NCBI RefSeq assembly: GCF_000376425.1
Contig: NZ_AQWL01000005.1
Coordinates: 218,166-282,165, forward strand
Length of the DNA stretch: 64,000 bases
Source of the DNA: Thiobacillus denitrificans DSM 12475
GTDB lineage: Bacteria; Pseudomonadota; Gammaproteobacteria; Burkholderiales; Thiobacillaceae
Direction of reading: 5' to 3'
Below the pieces are notes generated by a model. The model was not told the origin of the DNA and made no database searches. It saw nothing but the letters and a program-made list of their open reading frames with translations. The position numbers were made by a program, and so were the translations under genes. This document shows, in pieces, positions 46,651 to 56,652 of this stretch (positions are counted from its first letter, which is position 1; every line of letters starts with the position of its first letter).

Positions 46651-46721
46651 TGCCGGTTTTTTAAACGATTTTTTTCTGCGTGCGCGTTTTGCGCGGGCAG
46701 AACCTGAGCGGAGACAAGCCT

Positions 46722-48638
<1,917 letters not shown>

Positions 48639-48672
48639 GCCCTGCCCCGTCCGTGCGTGGATTTACGTTTTC

Positions 48673-48749
<77 letters not shown>

Positions 48750-48802
48750 TTCAACCCAACATCAGCGATAATCACCCCCTAATAAAAACAGCGGAGTGCC
48801 TG

Positions 48803-49387
48803 ATGGAAGGGGAAGTCAGAAAACCCGGCGAGCGCCGCGTGCAGATTCTGCAAACGCTGGCCGCGATGCTGCAGGAACCGCAGCCCGAGAAAATCACCAC
48901 GGCCGCTCTCGCCGCACGCGTCGGCGTGTCGGAGGCGGCGCTATACCGCCACTTCTCCAGCAAGGCGCAGATGTACGAAGGTCTGATCGAGTTCATCGAA
49001 CAGACCCTGTTCGGGCTGATCGCGCGCATCACTGCCGACACCCCCTCGCCGTCCGCGCAGATCAGGGCCATCCTCGGCATGCTGCTGAATTTTGCGGCGA
49101 AAAATCCCGGCATGACGCGGGTACTGATCGGTGAAGCACTGGTGCACGAAAACGAGCGCCTGCAAAAACGCATCAATCAACTGCATGATCGTATTGAAGC
49201 CCAGTTGCGGCAATGCCTGCGTTTTGCCGGCGACAATCAGGCCGAACTCAGCGCGCCGCTGGCCAATCTGTTGCAATGCGTGGTGGTGGGGCGCTGGCAC
49301 CAGTTTGCCAAGAGCGGGTTTACCCGCGCGCCGGACAGCGACATCGACCTGCTGCTGTCACGCCTGCTCGACGCTCACCCTGCCTGA
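48803..49387 (+). CDS. slmA: Nucleoid occlusion factor SlmA (TetR fold)
   Basis: A 194-residue TetR-like DNA-binding protein that blocks FtsZ ring formation over the nucleoid. The helix-turn-helix is ITTAALAARVGVSEAALYRHFSSKAQMYEGLIEFIEQ, nearly as in E. coli SlmA; RINQLHDRIEAQLRQCLR also matches. The ATG at 48803 is used; reading further upstream would run into the tRNA. Its last 30 bases overlap the 3' end of moeB on the other strand. Confidence 0.9.
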   Translation: MEGEVRKPGERRVQILQTLAAMLQEPQPEKITTAALAARVGVSEAALYRHFSSKAQMYEGLIEFIEQTLFGLIARITADTPSPSAQIRAILGMLLNFAAKNPGMTRVLIGEALVHENERLQKRINQLHDRIEAQLRQCLRFAGDNQAELSAPLANLLQCVVVGRWHQFAKSGFTRAPDSDIDLLLSRLLDAHPA

Positions 49388-50146
49388 ACTGCTGTCGGGA
49401 CCGCACACCGGGCAGGCCGGGTCGCGCGGTACCTTCATCACGCGGGCGTCGGTGCGCAGGCCGTCCCACAACAGCAGCCTGCCCACCAGCAGCTCGCCCA
49501 CCCGGGCCAGATATTTCAGCGCCTCCAGCGCCTGCATCGCCCCGATCACGCCGACCAGCGGCGAAAACACCCCTGCCTCGGCACAGCGTAATTCGGGCTC
49601 ACCCGCCTGATCGGGAAACAGGCAGTGATAACAGGGGCTGCTGGCATGGCGCGGATCGAAGGTGGCCAGTTGTCCCGAGAATCCGATCGCGGCGCCCGAC
49701 ACCAACGGCTTGCCGAGCAGCACACAGGCACGGTTGACGGCATGCCGGGTAGCAAAGTTGTCCGATGCGTCGACCACCAGATCCACCGCCGCCACCGCCT
49801 CGTGCAGGGCATTGCCGACGAGCGTTTGACGAATCGGCTGCACTTCGATTTCGGGATTGATGGCCCGCACGCTGCGGGCGAGCGAATCGGCCTTGTTCTG
49901 CCCGATTGCTGCGCTAACGTGGCCGATCTGGCGCTGCAGGTTGGTGAGATCGACGCTGTCGCCATCGGCCAGCAGCAACCTGCCGACACCGGATGCGCCC
50001 AGATAGAGCGCCACCGGGCACCCCAACCCCCCGGCACCGACGATCAGCACCGCGGCTGCGGAGATGCGCGCCTGCCCGTCCACGCCGACTTGCGGCAACA
50101 GAATATGCCGGCTGTAGCGCAGCAGTTGGTCGTCATTCATGTCCAT
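49358..50146 (-). CDS. moeB: MoeB/ThiF-type adenylyltransferase
   Basis: A 262-residue E1-like enzyme that activates the C-terminal Gly of a ubiquitin-like sulfur carrier (MoaD or ThiS). It has RYSRHILLPQVGVDGQ, the ATP loop VLIVGAGGLGCPVALYL, DLTNLQRQIGH, and zinc pairs CYHC and CPVC. It has no rhodanese domain. Molybdopterin and thiamine routes cannot be told apart from sequence alone; no carrier gene is close. It is the last gene of the gpmI-envC-ctpA-unknown-moeB run. Confidence 0.9.
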   Translation of the reverse strand: MDMNDDQLLRYSRHILLPQVGVDGQARISAAAVLIVGAGGLGCPVALYLGASGVGRLLLADGDSVDLTNLQRQIGHVSAAIGQNKADSLARSVRAINPEIEVQPIRQTLVGNALHEAVAAVDLVVDASDNFATRHAVNRACVLLGKPLVSGAAIGFSGQLATFDPRHASSPCYHCLFPDQAGEPELRCAEAGVFSPLVGVIGAMQALEALKYLARVGELLVGRLLLWDGLRTDARVMKVPRDPACPVCGPDSSSGRVSVEQA

Positions 50147-50160
50147 ACACGGCGGTGCGG

Positions 50161-50556
50161 CTATTTATAGCCGCGCCATTCCTCGGGGGTCTCGTCGCAA
50201 TCGCCATGCAGATGGCGTTCGTAGACCTTCATGAAAGCCTGCTGTGATTTGATGTCCGGTTCGTCGGCCGCGACATTGCGCCGTTGCACGCTCTCGCAGA
50301 AATAGGCCAGCGCGCGCTTGAGCTTGCTGAGCAGGCTGTTGTCGAGATGGAATCCTTGACTCGCCAGTGCGGTTTCGAGCCCTTCCAGGGTGTACTCGCA
50401 GATGTGGTAGCTCACCAGCAGGCGGTCGGCCTCCGCCCCCAGCGTCACCTGCAAGCCCTCCAGGCCTTCCAGCAAGGAAAGGGCGCGTTCCACTTGGCCC
50501 GCGGGCAAGGAATGGAAAACGATTTCGCGGTTTTTCTCGAGGTCACACGGACGCAT
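50161..50556 (-). CDS. Conserved-looking protein of unknown function
   Basis: A 131-residue soluble protein I do not recognise. The N-terminal half is compatible with a ferredoxin-like/HMA-sized alpha-beta fold (IVFHSLPAGQVERALSLLEGLEGL, DRLLVSYHICEYTLEGLETALASQGFHLD). The C-terminal half is helical and charged (SLLSKLKRALAYFCESVQRR, MKVYERHLHGDCDETPEEWRGYK). There is no CxxC metal motif. It lies between ctpA and moeB, 14 bases ahead of moeB. Confidence 0.7.
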   Translation of the reverse strand: MRPCDLEKNREIVFHSLPAGQVERALSLLEGLEGLQVTLGAEADRLLVSYHICEYTLEGLETALASQGFHLDNSLLSKLKRALAYFCESVQRRNVAADEPDIKSQQAFMKVYERHLHGDCDETPEEWRGYK

Positions 50557-50640
50557 GGCACCCCCGACAGGCTAGATAAGCACAGTATATACCGCGTCGT
50601 CTGCGCTGTAGCTGCCGGGGCAGCGCCAGCGCATTCTTGC

Positions 50641-52047
50641 TCAGCGTCCCTGCAGTATCTGCAGACCTTTCAGCAGATTGAGCGCCTGATTCACCTGAAA
50701 ATCGTTCTTCGACACGATCTCGCCCGGCTCCAGCGTCAGCGGTTTCTTATCCTTGCCCGGCTGCTCGGCCGGCGGCGTCTTGATGCTGTCGACCGGCTTG
50801 CTCGCCGGGGCCGTCTCCCCGCCGTTTGGATTGCTCAGGTGCCTGTCGAGATCGGCCTCGCGAATTCCCAGTCCGTCGTCCGCTTCCGGCATCGCCGGAT
50901 CGTCCACCACGATATCCGGCTCGATGCCCATGGCCTGGATGGAACGCCCGTTCGGCGTGAAGTAGCGCGCGGTGGTGAGCTTGATCGCGGTGCCATTGCC
51001 GATCGGCAGGATGGTCTGCACCGAGCCCTTGCCGAAGGTACGGGTGCCCATGACGACGGCGCGCTTGTGGTCCTGCAGGGCGCCCGCCACGATTTCGGAT
51101 GCCGAGGCTGACCCGCTGTTCACCAGCACCACCATCGGTACCTGCTTCACGCCGTCCGGCAGGTTTTTCAGATAATCGACCTGCATCGGACGCAGATAAT
51201 TTTCACGGTTGGCGGTCAGCCGCATTTTGGCGTCGTCGGTGCGGCCCTCGGTATACACCACCAGGCTGTCGGGCTTGACGAAAGCCGCCGTCACCGCCAC
51301 CGCGCCATTGAGCAAACCGCCCGGGTCGTTGCGCAGATCGAGAATCAGCCCCTTGAGCGGCGCCTTGTTGTCCTTGTACAGCTTGCCCAGGGCCTCGGCC
51401 AGCAACTCGCCGGTGTGCTCCTGGAACTGCGTCACGCGCACATAGCCGTAGCCGTTTTCCAGCAGCTTGGACTTGACGCTGCGAATCTTGATGACCGCTC
51501 GCGTGAGTGTCAGCACGATGGGCTTGTCGACGCCCTTGCGCGCGATGGTGAGCTTGATGGTCGCCCCCGGCTTGCCGCGCATGCGCTTGACCGCATCGTT
51601 GAGCGTCATGCCCTTCACCGGGGTATCGTCGAGCTTGACGATCAGGTCGCCGGGCTTGACCCCGGCCTTGAACGCGGGCGTGTCCTCGATCGGCGAAACG
51701 ACCTTGACGAAGCCGTCTTCCATGCCGACTTCGATGCCCAAGCCACCGAATTCGCCCTGCGTGCCCACCTGCAGATCCTTGAAGCCTTCGGCGTCCAGAT
51801 AGGCGGAATGCGGATCCAGCCCGGTCAGCATGCCGTTGATCGCCTCCGTGATCAGTTTCTTGTCTTCCACCGGCTCGACGTAATCGCTCTTGATACGGGC
51901 GAACACATCGGTAAAGGCACGCAGCTCCTCGACCGGCAGCGCCGTCTCCGCGTCCTTGTTGGCGATCGCCGACAGGTTGACCGTCAGCGCCGCGCCCGCC
52001 AGTACGCCGACCAGTCCGACGAGTACGAATTTTGCCTTGTGCGTCAT
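50641..52047 (-). CDS. ctpA: C-terminal processing peptidase (S41 family)
   Basis: A 468-residue periplasmic serine protease. An N-terminal signal or anchor (FVLVGLVGVLAGAALTVNL) precedes the PDZ domain (FGGLGIEVGMEDGFVKVVSPIEDTPAFKAGVKPGDLIVKLDD) and the S41 core with the catalytic Ser in NSGSASASEIVAGALQD and Lys in GTRTFGKGSVQT. The C-terminal extension (SNPNGGETAPASKP and beyond) is poorly conserved. It follows envC by one base, an arrangement common in proteobacteria. Confidence 0.94.
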   Translation of the reverse strand: MTHKAKFVLVGLVGVLAGAALTVNLSAIANKDAETALPVEELRAFTDVFARIKSDYVEPVEDKKLITEAINGMLTGLDPHSAYLDAEGFKDLQVGTQGEFGGLGIEVGMEDGFVKVVSPIEDTPAFKAGVKPGDLIVKLDDTPVKGMTLNDAVKRMRGKPGATIKLTIARKGVDKPIVLTLTRAVIKIRSVKSKLLENGYGYVRVTQFQEHTGELLAEALGKLYKDNKAPLKGLILDLRNDPGGLLNGAVAVTAAFVKPDSLVVYTEGRTDDAKMRLTANRENYLRPMQVDYLKNLPDGVKQVPMVVLVNSGSASASEIVAGALQDHKRAVVMGTRTFGKGSVQTILPIGNGTAIKLTTARYFTPNGRSIQAMGIEPDIVVDDPAMPEADDGLGIREADLDRHLSNPNGGETAPASKPVDSIKTPPAEQPGKDKKPLTLEPGEIVSKNDFQVNQALNLLKGLQILQGR

Positions 52048-52048
52048 C

Positions 52049-53299
52049 TCACTTCATCCACAGGAGGGGATTAACAGGGCGGCTTTGATGCCGCATTTCG
52101 AAATACAGACCGGAGTCGGGCTGGCCACCGCTGTTGCCGACCGCGGCGATCGCGTCGCCGGGCTGAACCCGCTCGCCAACCTGCTTATACAGACTTTCAT
52201 TATTGCTGTACAGGCTCATATAGCCCTCGCCGTGGTCGACAATAATGAGGTTGCCGAAGCCGCGCAGCCACTCGGCAAACACCACCTGTCCGGCAGCGAT
52301 CGCCTTCACCGCCGACCCTTGCGCAGCACGGATGAACAGGCCTTTCCAACTCACTCCGCCCTCCTCTCTCGGAGCCCCGAAACGATTCATGAGTTCCCCC
52401 GCAACCGGCAAACGCAGCAAACCTTTCAGCTTCGAAAAAGGCCGTTCCGAGCGAAACGCCACCGGCGTTTCGGTATTCACGGCCACTGCACGGCGCGGCT
52501 GGCCGGCCACGTTCGTCTCGGCCTTCGGGGATTTCTGCGCCTGCTGTGCAGCACGGGCGCGCGCCGCCTCGCGTGCTGCCTGCTGCGCCATCAGGCGGCT
52601 GAGGCGCTCCACCAATTGGGTCAGGCTGCGCTCGTCGCGTTTCAGGTTGGATATTTCACGCCGCTGCTGCTGGATTTGCGCCGACAGATTCTGCAGTACC
52701 GCCTCGCGGGCACGCTTATCGGCCAGCAGCTTTTTTTGCTCGGCCTCGTGCGCCGCCTGCAACTGCGTCAACTCGGTCGTTTTTTGCGCGGTCTGCTGCT
52801 GCAATGCCGCCAGGTGGGCGAGATCGGCGCGCAGCGTCTCGATCTGGGCATGCCGGGCACGCGACAGGTGCGCCAGATAGCGCAGGTCGCGCGCGGACTG
52901 ATTGGGATCGCTGCCATTGAGGATGAGTTTGAACGCATCGCCCTGCCCGCGCTGGTAGGCGGCCTTGAGTGCCTGTCCCAGGCTCGCCTGTTGCTGGCGA
53001 ATACGTGCCGCAACGGCTTCAGCCTGCTGCATCAGCGTCTGCAGATCGCTATCGGTGCGCTGGCGCTCGCCGTCCAGCTCGCGCAGCTGACGCACTGCGC
53101 TGCTGATGGCGCGCTCGGATTGACGCAGTTCGTCGGCCGCTTCCTGGCGGTGCGCCTGCGTGTTGCGAAACTCCGTCTGCAGGGTTTGCAGACGCTGCTT
53201 GAGCGCGTCGAGCTCGGATTGCCTGCGTTCGACCTGGTTGGCGCCGACCCCCAGAGGTCCCAGCAGCGCCAGCAGGAGGAGAAATTGTTTGAAGTTCAC
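52049..53299 (-). CDS. envC: EnvC-like murein hydrolase activator
   Basis: A 416-residue exported protein. After a signal peptide, a long coiled coil (about residues 22-260, Gln- and Arg-rich) leads to a C-terminal LytM/M23 domain. In that domain the usual zinc-ligand motif HxxxD is replaced (GVSWKGLFIRAAQGS) and the HxH site reads LYSNN, so it is probably catalytically dead like E. coli EnvC, which activates amidases at the septum. It lies between gpmI and ctpA. Confidence 0.9.
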   Translation of the reverse strand: MNFKQFLLLLALLGPLGVGANQVERRQSELDALKQRLQTLQTEFRNTQAHRQEAADELRQSERAISSAVRQLRELDGERQRTDSDLQTLMQQAEAVAARIRQQQASLGQALKAAYQRGQGDAFKLILNGSDPNQSARDLRYLAHLSRARHAQIETLRADLAHLAALQQQTAQKTTELTQLQAAHEAEQKKLLADKRAREAVLQNLSAQIQQQRREISNLKRDERSLTQLVERLSRLMAQQAAREAARARAAQQAQKSPKAETNVAGQPRRAVAVNTETPVAFRSERPFSKLKGLLRLPVAGELMNRFGAPREEGGVSWKGLFIRAAQGSAVKAIAAGQVVFAEWLRGFGNLIIVDHGEGYMSLYSNNESLYKQVGERVQPGDAIAAVGNSGGQPDSGLYFEMRHQSRPVNPLLWMK

Positions 53300-53328
53300 C
53301 CTGCCGAGCTTACCCGAAGCGGACGGGC

Positions 53329-54870
53329 TTACTCAAATTGAAGCAGGGCTTCACCGGTCATTTCAGGGGGTTGCGGCAATCCCATCATTTTCAGCAGGGT
53401 CGGGCTGATATCTTCGAGCGCGCCGGTTTTGGCCAGCGTGGCGTGACGCCGGCCGATGTAGATGAGCGGCACCAGATTCAGGGTATGCGCGGTATATGGC
53501 TGTCCGGTTTCGGCGTCGCGCATCAGTTCGGCGTTGCCGTGGTCGGCCGTCACCAGCACTTCGCCACCGCGCGCCAGTTGCGCCTCCACCACTCGGCCCA
53601 GGCAGATGTCGACGGTTTCGATTGCCTTGATCGCCGCCTGCAGATCACCGGTATGCCCCACCATGTCCGGGTTGGCGTAGTTGCAGACGATGACGTCGTA
53701 CTGTTTGCCGTTGATTGCCGCGAGCAGTTTGTCGGTGACCTCGAAAGCGCTCATTTCGGGCTTGAGATCGTAGGTTGCGACATCGGGCGACGGCACCAGC
53801 ACGCGATCTTCGCCAGGAAAGGAGATTTCCTCGCCACCGTTGAAAAAGAAAGTGACGTGCGGATACTTTTCGGTTTCGGCAATGCGCAGCTGGCGCAAGC
53901 CGAGGTTGGCGACGTATTCGCCAAGGCCATTCTTGATGCGCTCGGGCGGAAACGCGACCGACACGTCAAAATCGTCGCTGTAGCCGGTCAACGTGCAATA
54001 AGTGGCCAGTCGCGGCGTGACTTCGCGTTCGAATTCGCTGAAATCGAGTTCGATGAACGGCCGCGACAGTTGCCGTGCACGGTCGGAGCGGAAGTTGAGA
54101 AAGATCACCGCGTCACCGTCTTCCATCCTTACCGGCTTGGCGTCCGGCGCCAGGATCGCGGTGGCCTTGATGAACTCATCGGTCTCGCCGCGAGCATAAG
54201 CGGCCTCCAGCCCGGCCAACGGGTTGTCCGCGCGGAACTCGGCGCGTCCCTGCGTCAGCAAATCATACGCCGACTTGACCCGTTGCCAGCGGCGGTCGCG
54301 GTCCATCGCATAGTAGCGGCCGATCATCGACGCGATGTGGCCGACGCCAGTCTGTTCGATTTTTTCGGCCAGGCGGCGCAAGTAGATCTCGGCGCTTTTC
54401 GGCGGCGTGTCGCGGCCATCCAGAAACACGTGCAGACACACTTTGTGCAGCCCTTCGCGTGCCGCCAGTTCAAGCAAGGCATGGAAGTGCGATTCGTGGC
54501 TGTGCACACCGCCGTCCGACAGCAGGCCCAGAACATGCAGGGTCCGGTCCTGGTCGCGCACCCGATGCACCGCATTCAGCAGCGCCGGATTGCTGTAGAA
54601 ATAACCGGATTCGATGGCGTGGTCGATGCGGGTGAACTCCTGATACACCACGCGTCCCGCGCCGATGTTGAGATGCCCCACCTCGGAATTCCCCATTTGC
54701 CCCTTGGGCAGCCCCACTTCGGACTCGGAGGCGTGGATCAGGGTGTGTGGGTTATGCTTCCAGAGACGATCCCAGTTGGGTTTTTCGGCTTGTGCGATCG
54801 CGTTGTCCGCGTGCTCCGCACGGCAACCGAAACCGTCAAGTATGAGAAGGAGAACCGGCGAGGTCTTCAT
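53329..54870 (-). CDS. gpmI: 2,3-bisphosphoglycerate-independent phosphoglycerate mutase
   Basis: A 513-residue two-manganese glycolytic enzyme. The nucleophile is Ser62 in QMGNSEVGHLNIGAGR; metal ligands are seen in LLILDGFG, DGGVHSHESH, NFRSDRARQLSRPF, NYANPDMVGHTGD and VTADHGNAE. The length is normal. It is divergent from the ArsR-family gene and heads the gpmI-envC-ctpA run. Confidence 0.96.
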   Translation of the reverse strand: MKTSPVLLLILDGFGCRAEHADNAIAQAEKPNWDRLWKHNPHTLIHASESEVGLPKGQMGNSEVGHLNIGAGRVVYQEFTRIDHAIESGYFYSNPALLNAVHRVRDQDRTLHVLGLLSDGGVHSHESHFHALLELAAREGLHKVCLHVFLDGRDTPPKSAEIYLRRLAEKIEQTGVGHIASMIGRYYAMDRDRRWQRVKSAYDLLTQGRAEFRADNPLAGLEAAYARGETDEFIKATAILAPDAKPVRMEDGDAVIFLNFRSDRARQLSRPFIELDFSEFEREVTPRLATYCTLTGYSDDFDVSVAFPPERIKNGLGEYVANLGLRQLRIAETEKYPHVTFFFNGGEEISFPGEDRVLVPSPDVATYDLKPEMSAFEVTDKLLAAINGKQYDVIVCNYANPDMVGHTGDLQAAIKAIETVDICLGRVVEAQLARGGEVLVTADHGNAELMRDAETGQPYTAHTLNLVPLIYIGRRHATLAKTGALEDISPTLLKMMGLPQPPEMTGEALLQFE

Positions 54871-54904
54871 GAAAAAATTTATATAACCTGACTCGTTTTC
54901 ATGG

Positions 54905-54916
54905 GATTATTTTAAT
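54905..54916. promoter_or_regulatory. AT-rich element shared with the efflux-operon promoter
   Basis: GATTATTTTAAT differs in one base from GATTATTCTAAT at 55564-55575, the right side of the palindrome over the -10 box of the efflux operon. It lies between gpmI and the ArsR-family gene, a plausible auto-regulatory position. Confidence 0.4.
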
Positions 54917-54945
54917 ATATGCATGATTGCTAATCTATACATAAC

Positions 54946-54957
54946 GCAACATGTTGC
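54946..54957. promoter_or_regulatory. 12-base palindrome upstream of the ArsR-family gene
   Basis: GCAACATGTTGC is a perfect palindrome in the 160-base gpmI-arsR gap. It may be an operator for the regulator itself or for another dimeric protein. Confidence 0.35.
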
Positions 54958-55032
54958 TTAAACATGCAGCATCACGCGGATCACGGCAAAAAACCGCGCT
55001 GCGTAGAGTACTACACGAACAGGATCGAGGTA

Positions 55033-55362
55033 ATGAATATGGCAGCTGATTGGGATGAAGTGGACCTCATGGACAAGGACGAGCACATCGAACAGGCTTC
55101 GCGTGCGATGAAAGCCATGTCGCATCCGCTGCGGCTGAAAATCCTTTGTGTTCTGGGCGACAAGGAAGTCAGCGTGCAGGACATCGTCGACCATGTCGGC
55201 ACGTCGCAAAGCAATATCTCGCAACACCTGGCCATCCTGCGCGACAAGGGCGTGCTGCGTACCCGCAAGGAGGCCAACCGCGTGTTTTATCGTGTCGGCG
55301 ACACCCGCACGTTGAAGCTCCTGGGAATGATGCGCGACGTTTTCTGCGGTTTCACCAAGTAA
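55033..55362 (+). CDS. ArsR-family repressor, SqrR/BigR-like persulfide sensor candidate
   Basis: A 109-residue winged-helix regulator from ATG 55033, which follows GAGG; earlier in-frame codons from 54964 are less likely. The helix-turn-helix is SVQDIVDHVGTSQSNISQHLAILRDKGVLRTRKEANRVFYRV. It lacks the CxC metal site of ArsR and the SmtB metal set, but has exactly two cysteines, Cys39 in LKILCVLG and Cys105 in RDVFCGF. Their 66-residue spacing equals that of the sensing pair in SqrR (41/107) and BigR (42/108), which form a sulfur bridge under persulfide stress. The downstream rhodanese, glutaredoxin and thioredoxin fit this. Regulation is inferred. Confidence 0.82.
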   Translation: MNMAADWDEVDLMDKDEHIEQASRAMKAMSHPLRLKILCVLGDKEVSVQDIVDHVGTSQSNISQHLAILRDKGVLRTRKEANRVFYRVGDTRTLKLLGMMRDVFCGFTK

Positions 55363-55381
55363 CAAGCCAGCGACATCCCAG

Positions 55382-55417
55382 GCCCGGCCACGCGCAAACG
55401 TGCCGGGCTTTGTTTTT
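55382..55417 (+). terminator. Intrinsic terminator after the ArsR-family gene
   Basis: GCCCGG with CACG pairs with CGTG and CCGGGC across a CGCAAA loop, with one bulged C, followed by TTTGTTTTT. It separates the regulator transcript from the efflux operon, which therefore needs its own promoter. Confidence 0.82.
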
Positions 55418-55543
55418 ACGGTGCGATAGCTGCGTACGGTTCTCCGCGCGCATCTGCGGGTACAGTGGATCAGCACCCCTAGGTGGGGCATACTTGAAAC
55501 TGTCGCAACGCTAGCACCCGGGTTGAAAACACATCCCAAATAA

Positions 55544-55572
55544 TTGAATTAAATGATAAATTAGATTATTCT
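55544..55572 (+). promoter_or_regulatory. Sigma-70 promoter of the efflux-thiol operon
   Basis: TTGAAT (55544-55549), a 17-base spacer and TATTCT (55567-55572) lie about 28 bases before the membrane fusion protein gene. Both boxes match four to five of six consensus bases. A palindrome overlaps the -10 box. Confidence 0.6.
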
Positions 55573-55575
55573 AAT
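55560..55575. promoter_or_regulatory. Palindromic operator candidate over the -10 box
   Basis: ATTAGATTATTCTAAT is a perfect six-base inverted repeat around TTAT. ArsR-family repressors bind AT-rich palindromes of this kind, and its place on the -10 box suits repression by the regulator encoded just upstream. Confidence 0.55.
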
Positions 55576-55599
55576 GGATCGTTTTACGGAGTCGCATCT

Positions 55600-56640
55600 G
55601 TGCTGAACCCCGCCCGCCTACTTGCCTGCGTCATCCTTGCCTCTCCTTCCGCCTGGGCCGCCCTGCCTTTCGCCGTTGCCCCGGTGCAATACCAGATGAC
55701 CGACAGCGGCTACTCCACCGAAGCCACGGTTGAAGCCGTCAAGCAATCGACCGTCGCCGCCCAGGTATCGGGACGCGTGGCGACGGTCAATTTCGATGCC
55801 GGCGATTACGTCAAGGCGGGCTCGGTGATCGTGCGGCTGTCGGCGCAGGAACTGTCCTCCGCCGTGGCGGGCAGCCAGGCGCAGGTGGCGCAGGCCACCG
55901 CCACGCTGGCCAACGCACGTGCCCATTACGAGCGCCAGCAGCAGCTGTTCCAGCAGAAATTCATCAGCCAGGCCGCACTCGACCGCGCCACCGCCGAATT
56001 CCGCGCGGCCGAAGCGGCCGCTCGCGCGGCCCGTGCCGGGGCAGGGCAATCCGCAGCAGTAAGCGGCTACACCGTGATTACCGCGCCATTTTCCGGGGTG
56101 GTCGCCGCCCGTCACGTCGAGGTGGGGGAAACCGTGACGCCCGGAAAACCCCTGATGACCGGTTTCGACCCCAAGGACATGCGGGTGATCGCCAACATTC
56201 CCCAATACAAGCTGGCCGAGGTGAAAACCGCGCCGCGTGTCGCGATTGAAATTCCTTCGCTCGACAAATGGATCGATGCCACCGGCGTCACCGTGCTGCC
56301 GTCGGCGGATGCCGCCACCCACACCGTCAAGGTGCGCATCGACCTGCCGGCCAATCTAGAAGGCGTCATCCCCGGCATGTTCGCGCGGGCGCATTTTTCG
56401 GTGGCCAGCGCGCGCAAGCTCAGCATCCCGGTCAGCGCCGTGGTGCGCCGTTCCGAAATCACCGCGGTCTATGTGGTGAAACAGAACAAGGTGAGCCTGC
56501 GGCAGATTCGCCTGGGCACCCCCAATGCGCGCGGACAGGTGGAGGTGCTGGCCGGCCTCAACCCGGGCGACGTCATTGCGCTCGAACCGGTCAAGGCCGG
56601 GATTTATGCCAAAAGCGCCGCCAACCGGTCCGTCCAGTAA
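55600..56640 (+). CDS. RND efflux membrane fusion protein (HlyD/AcrA family)
   Basis: A 346-residue periplasmic adaptor. A signal peptide (LLACVILASPSAWA) is followed by the lipoyl/barrel-sandwich half (AAQVSGRVATVNFDAGDYVKAGSVIVRL), a short alpha hairpin (QAQVAQATATLANARAHYERQQQLFQQKFIS), the second half (VITAPFSGVVAARHVEVGETVTPGKPL) and the beta barrel. There is no lipobox. The start is GTG 55600 after ACGGAG. It lies 12 bases before the RND pump. No outer-membrane factor gene is present, so a housekeeping TolC-like channel would be needed. Confidence 0.9.
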   Translation: MLNPARLLACVILASPSAWAALPFAVAPVQYQMTDSGYSTEATVEAVKQSTVAAQVSGRVATVNFDAGDYVKAGSVIVRLSAQELSSAVAGSQAQVAQATATLANARAHYERQQQLFQQKFISQAALDRATAEFRAAEAAARAARAGAGQSAAVSGYTVITAPFSGVVAARHVEVGETVTPGKPLMTGFDPKDMRVIANIPQYKLAEVKTAPRVAIEIPSLDKWIDATGVTVLPSADAATHTVKVRIDLPANLEGVIPGMFARAHFSVASARKLSIPVSAVVRRSEITAVYVVKQNKVSLRQIRLGTPNARGQVEVLAGLNPGDVIALEPVKAGIYAKSAANRSVQ

Positions 56641-56652
56641 GCGGGGATACGC

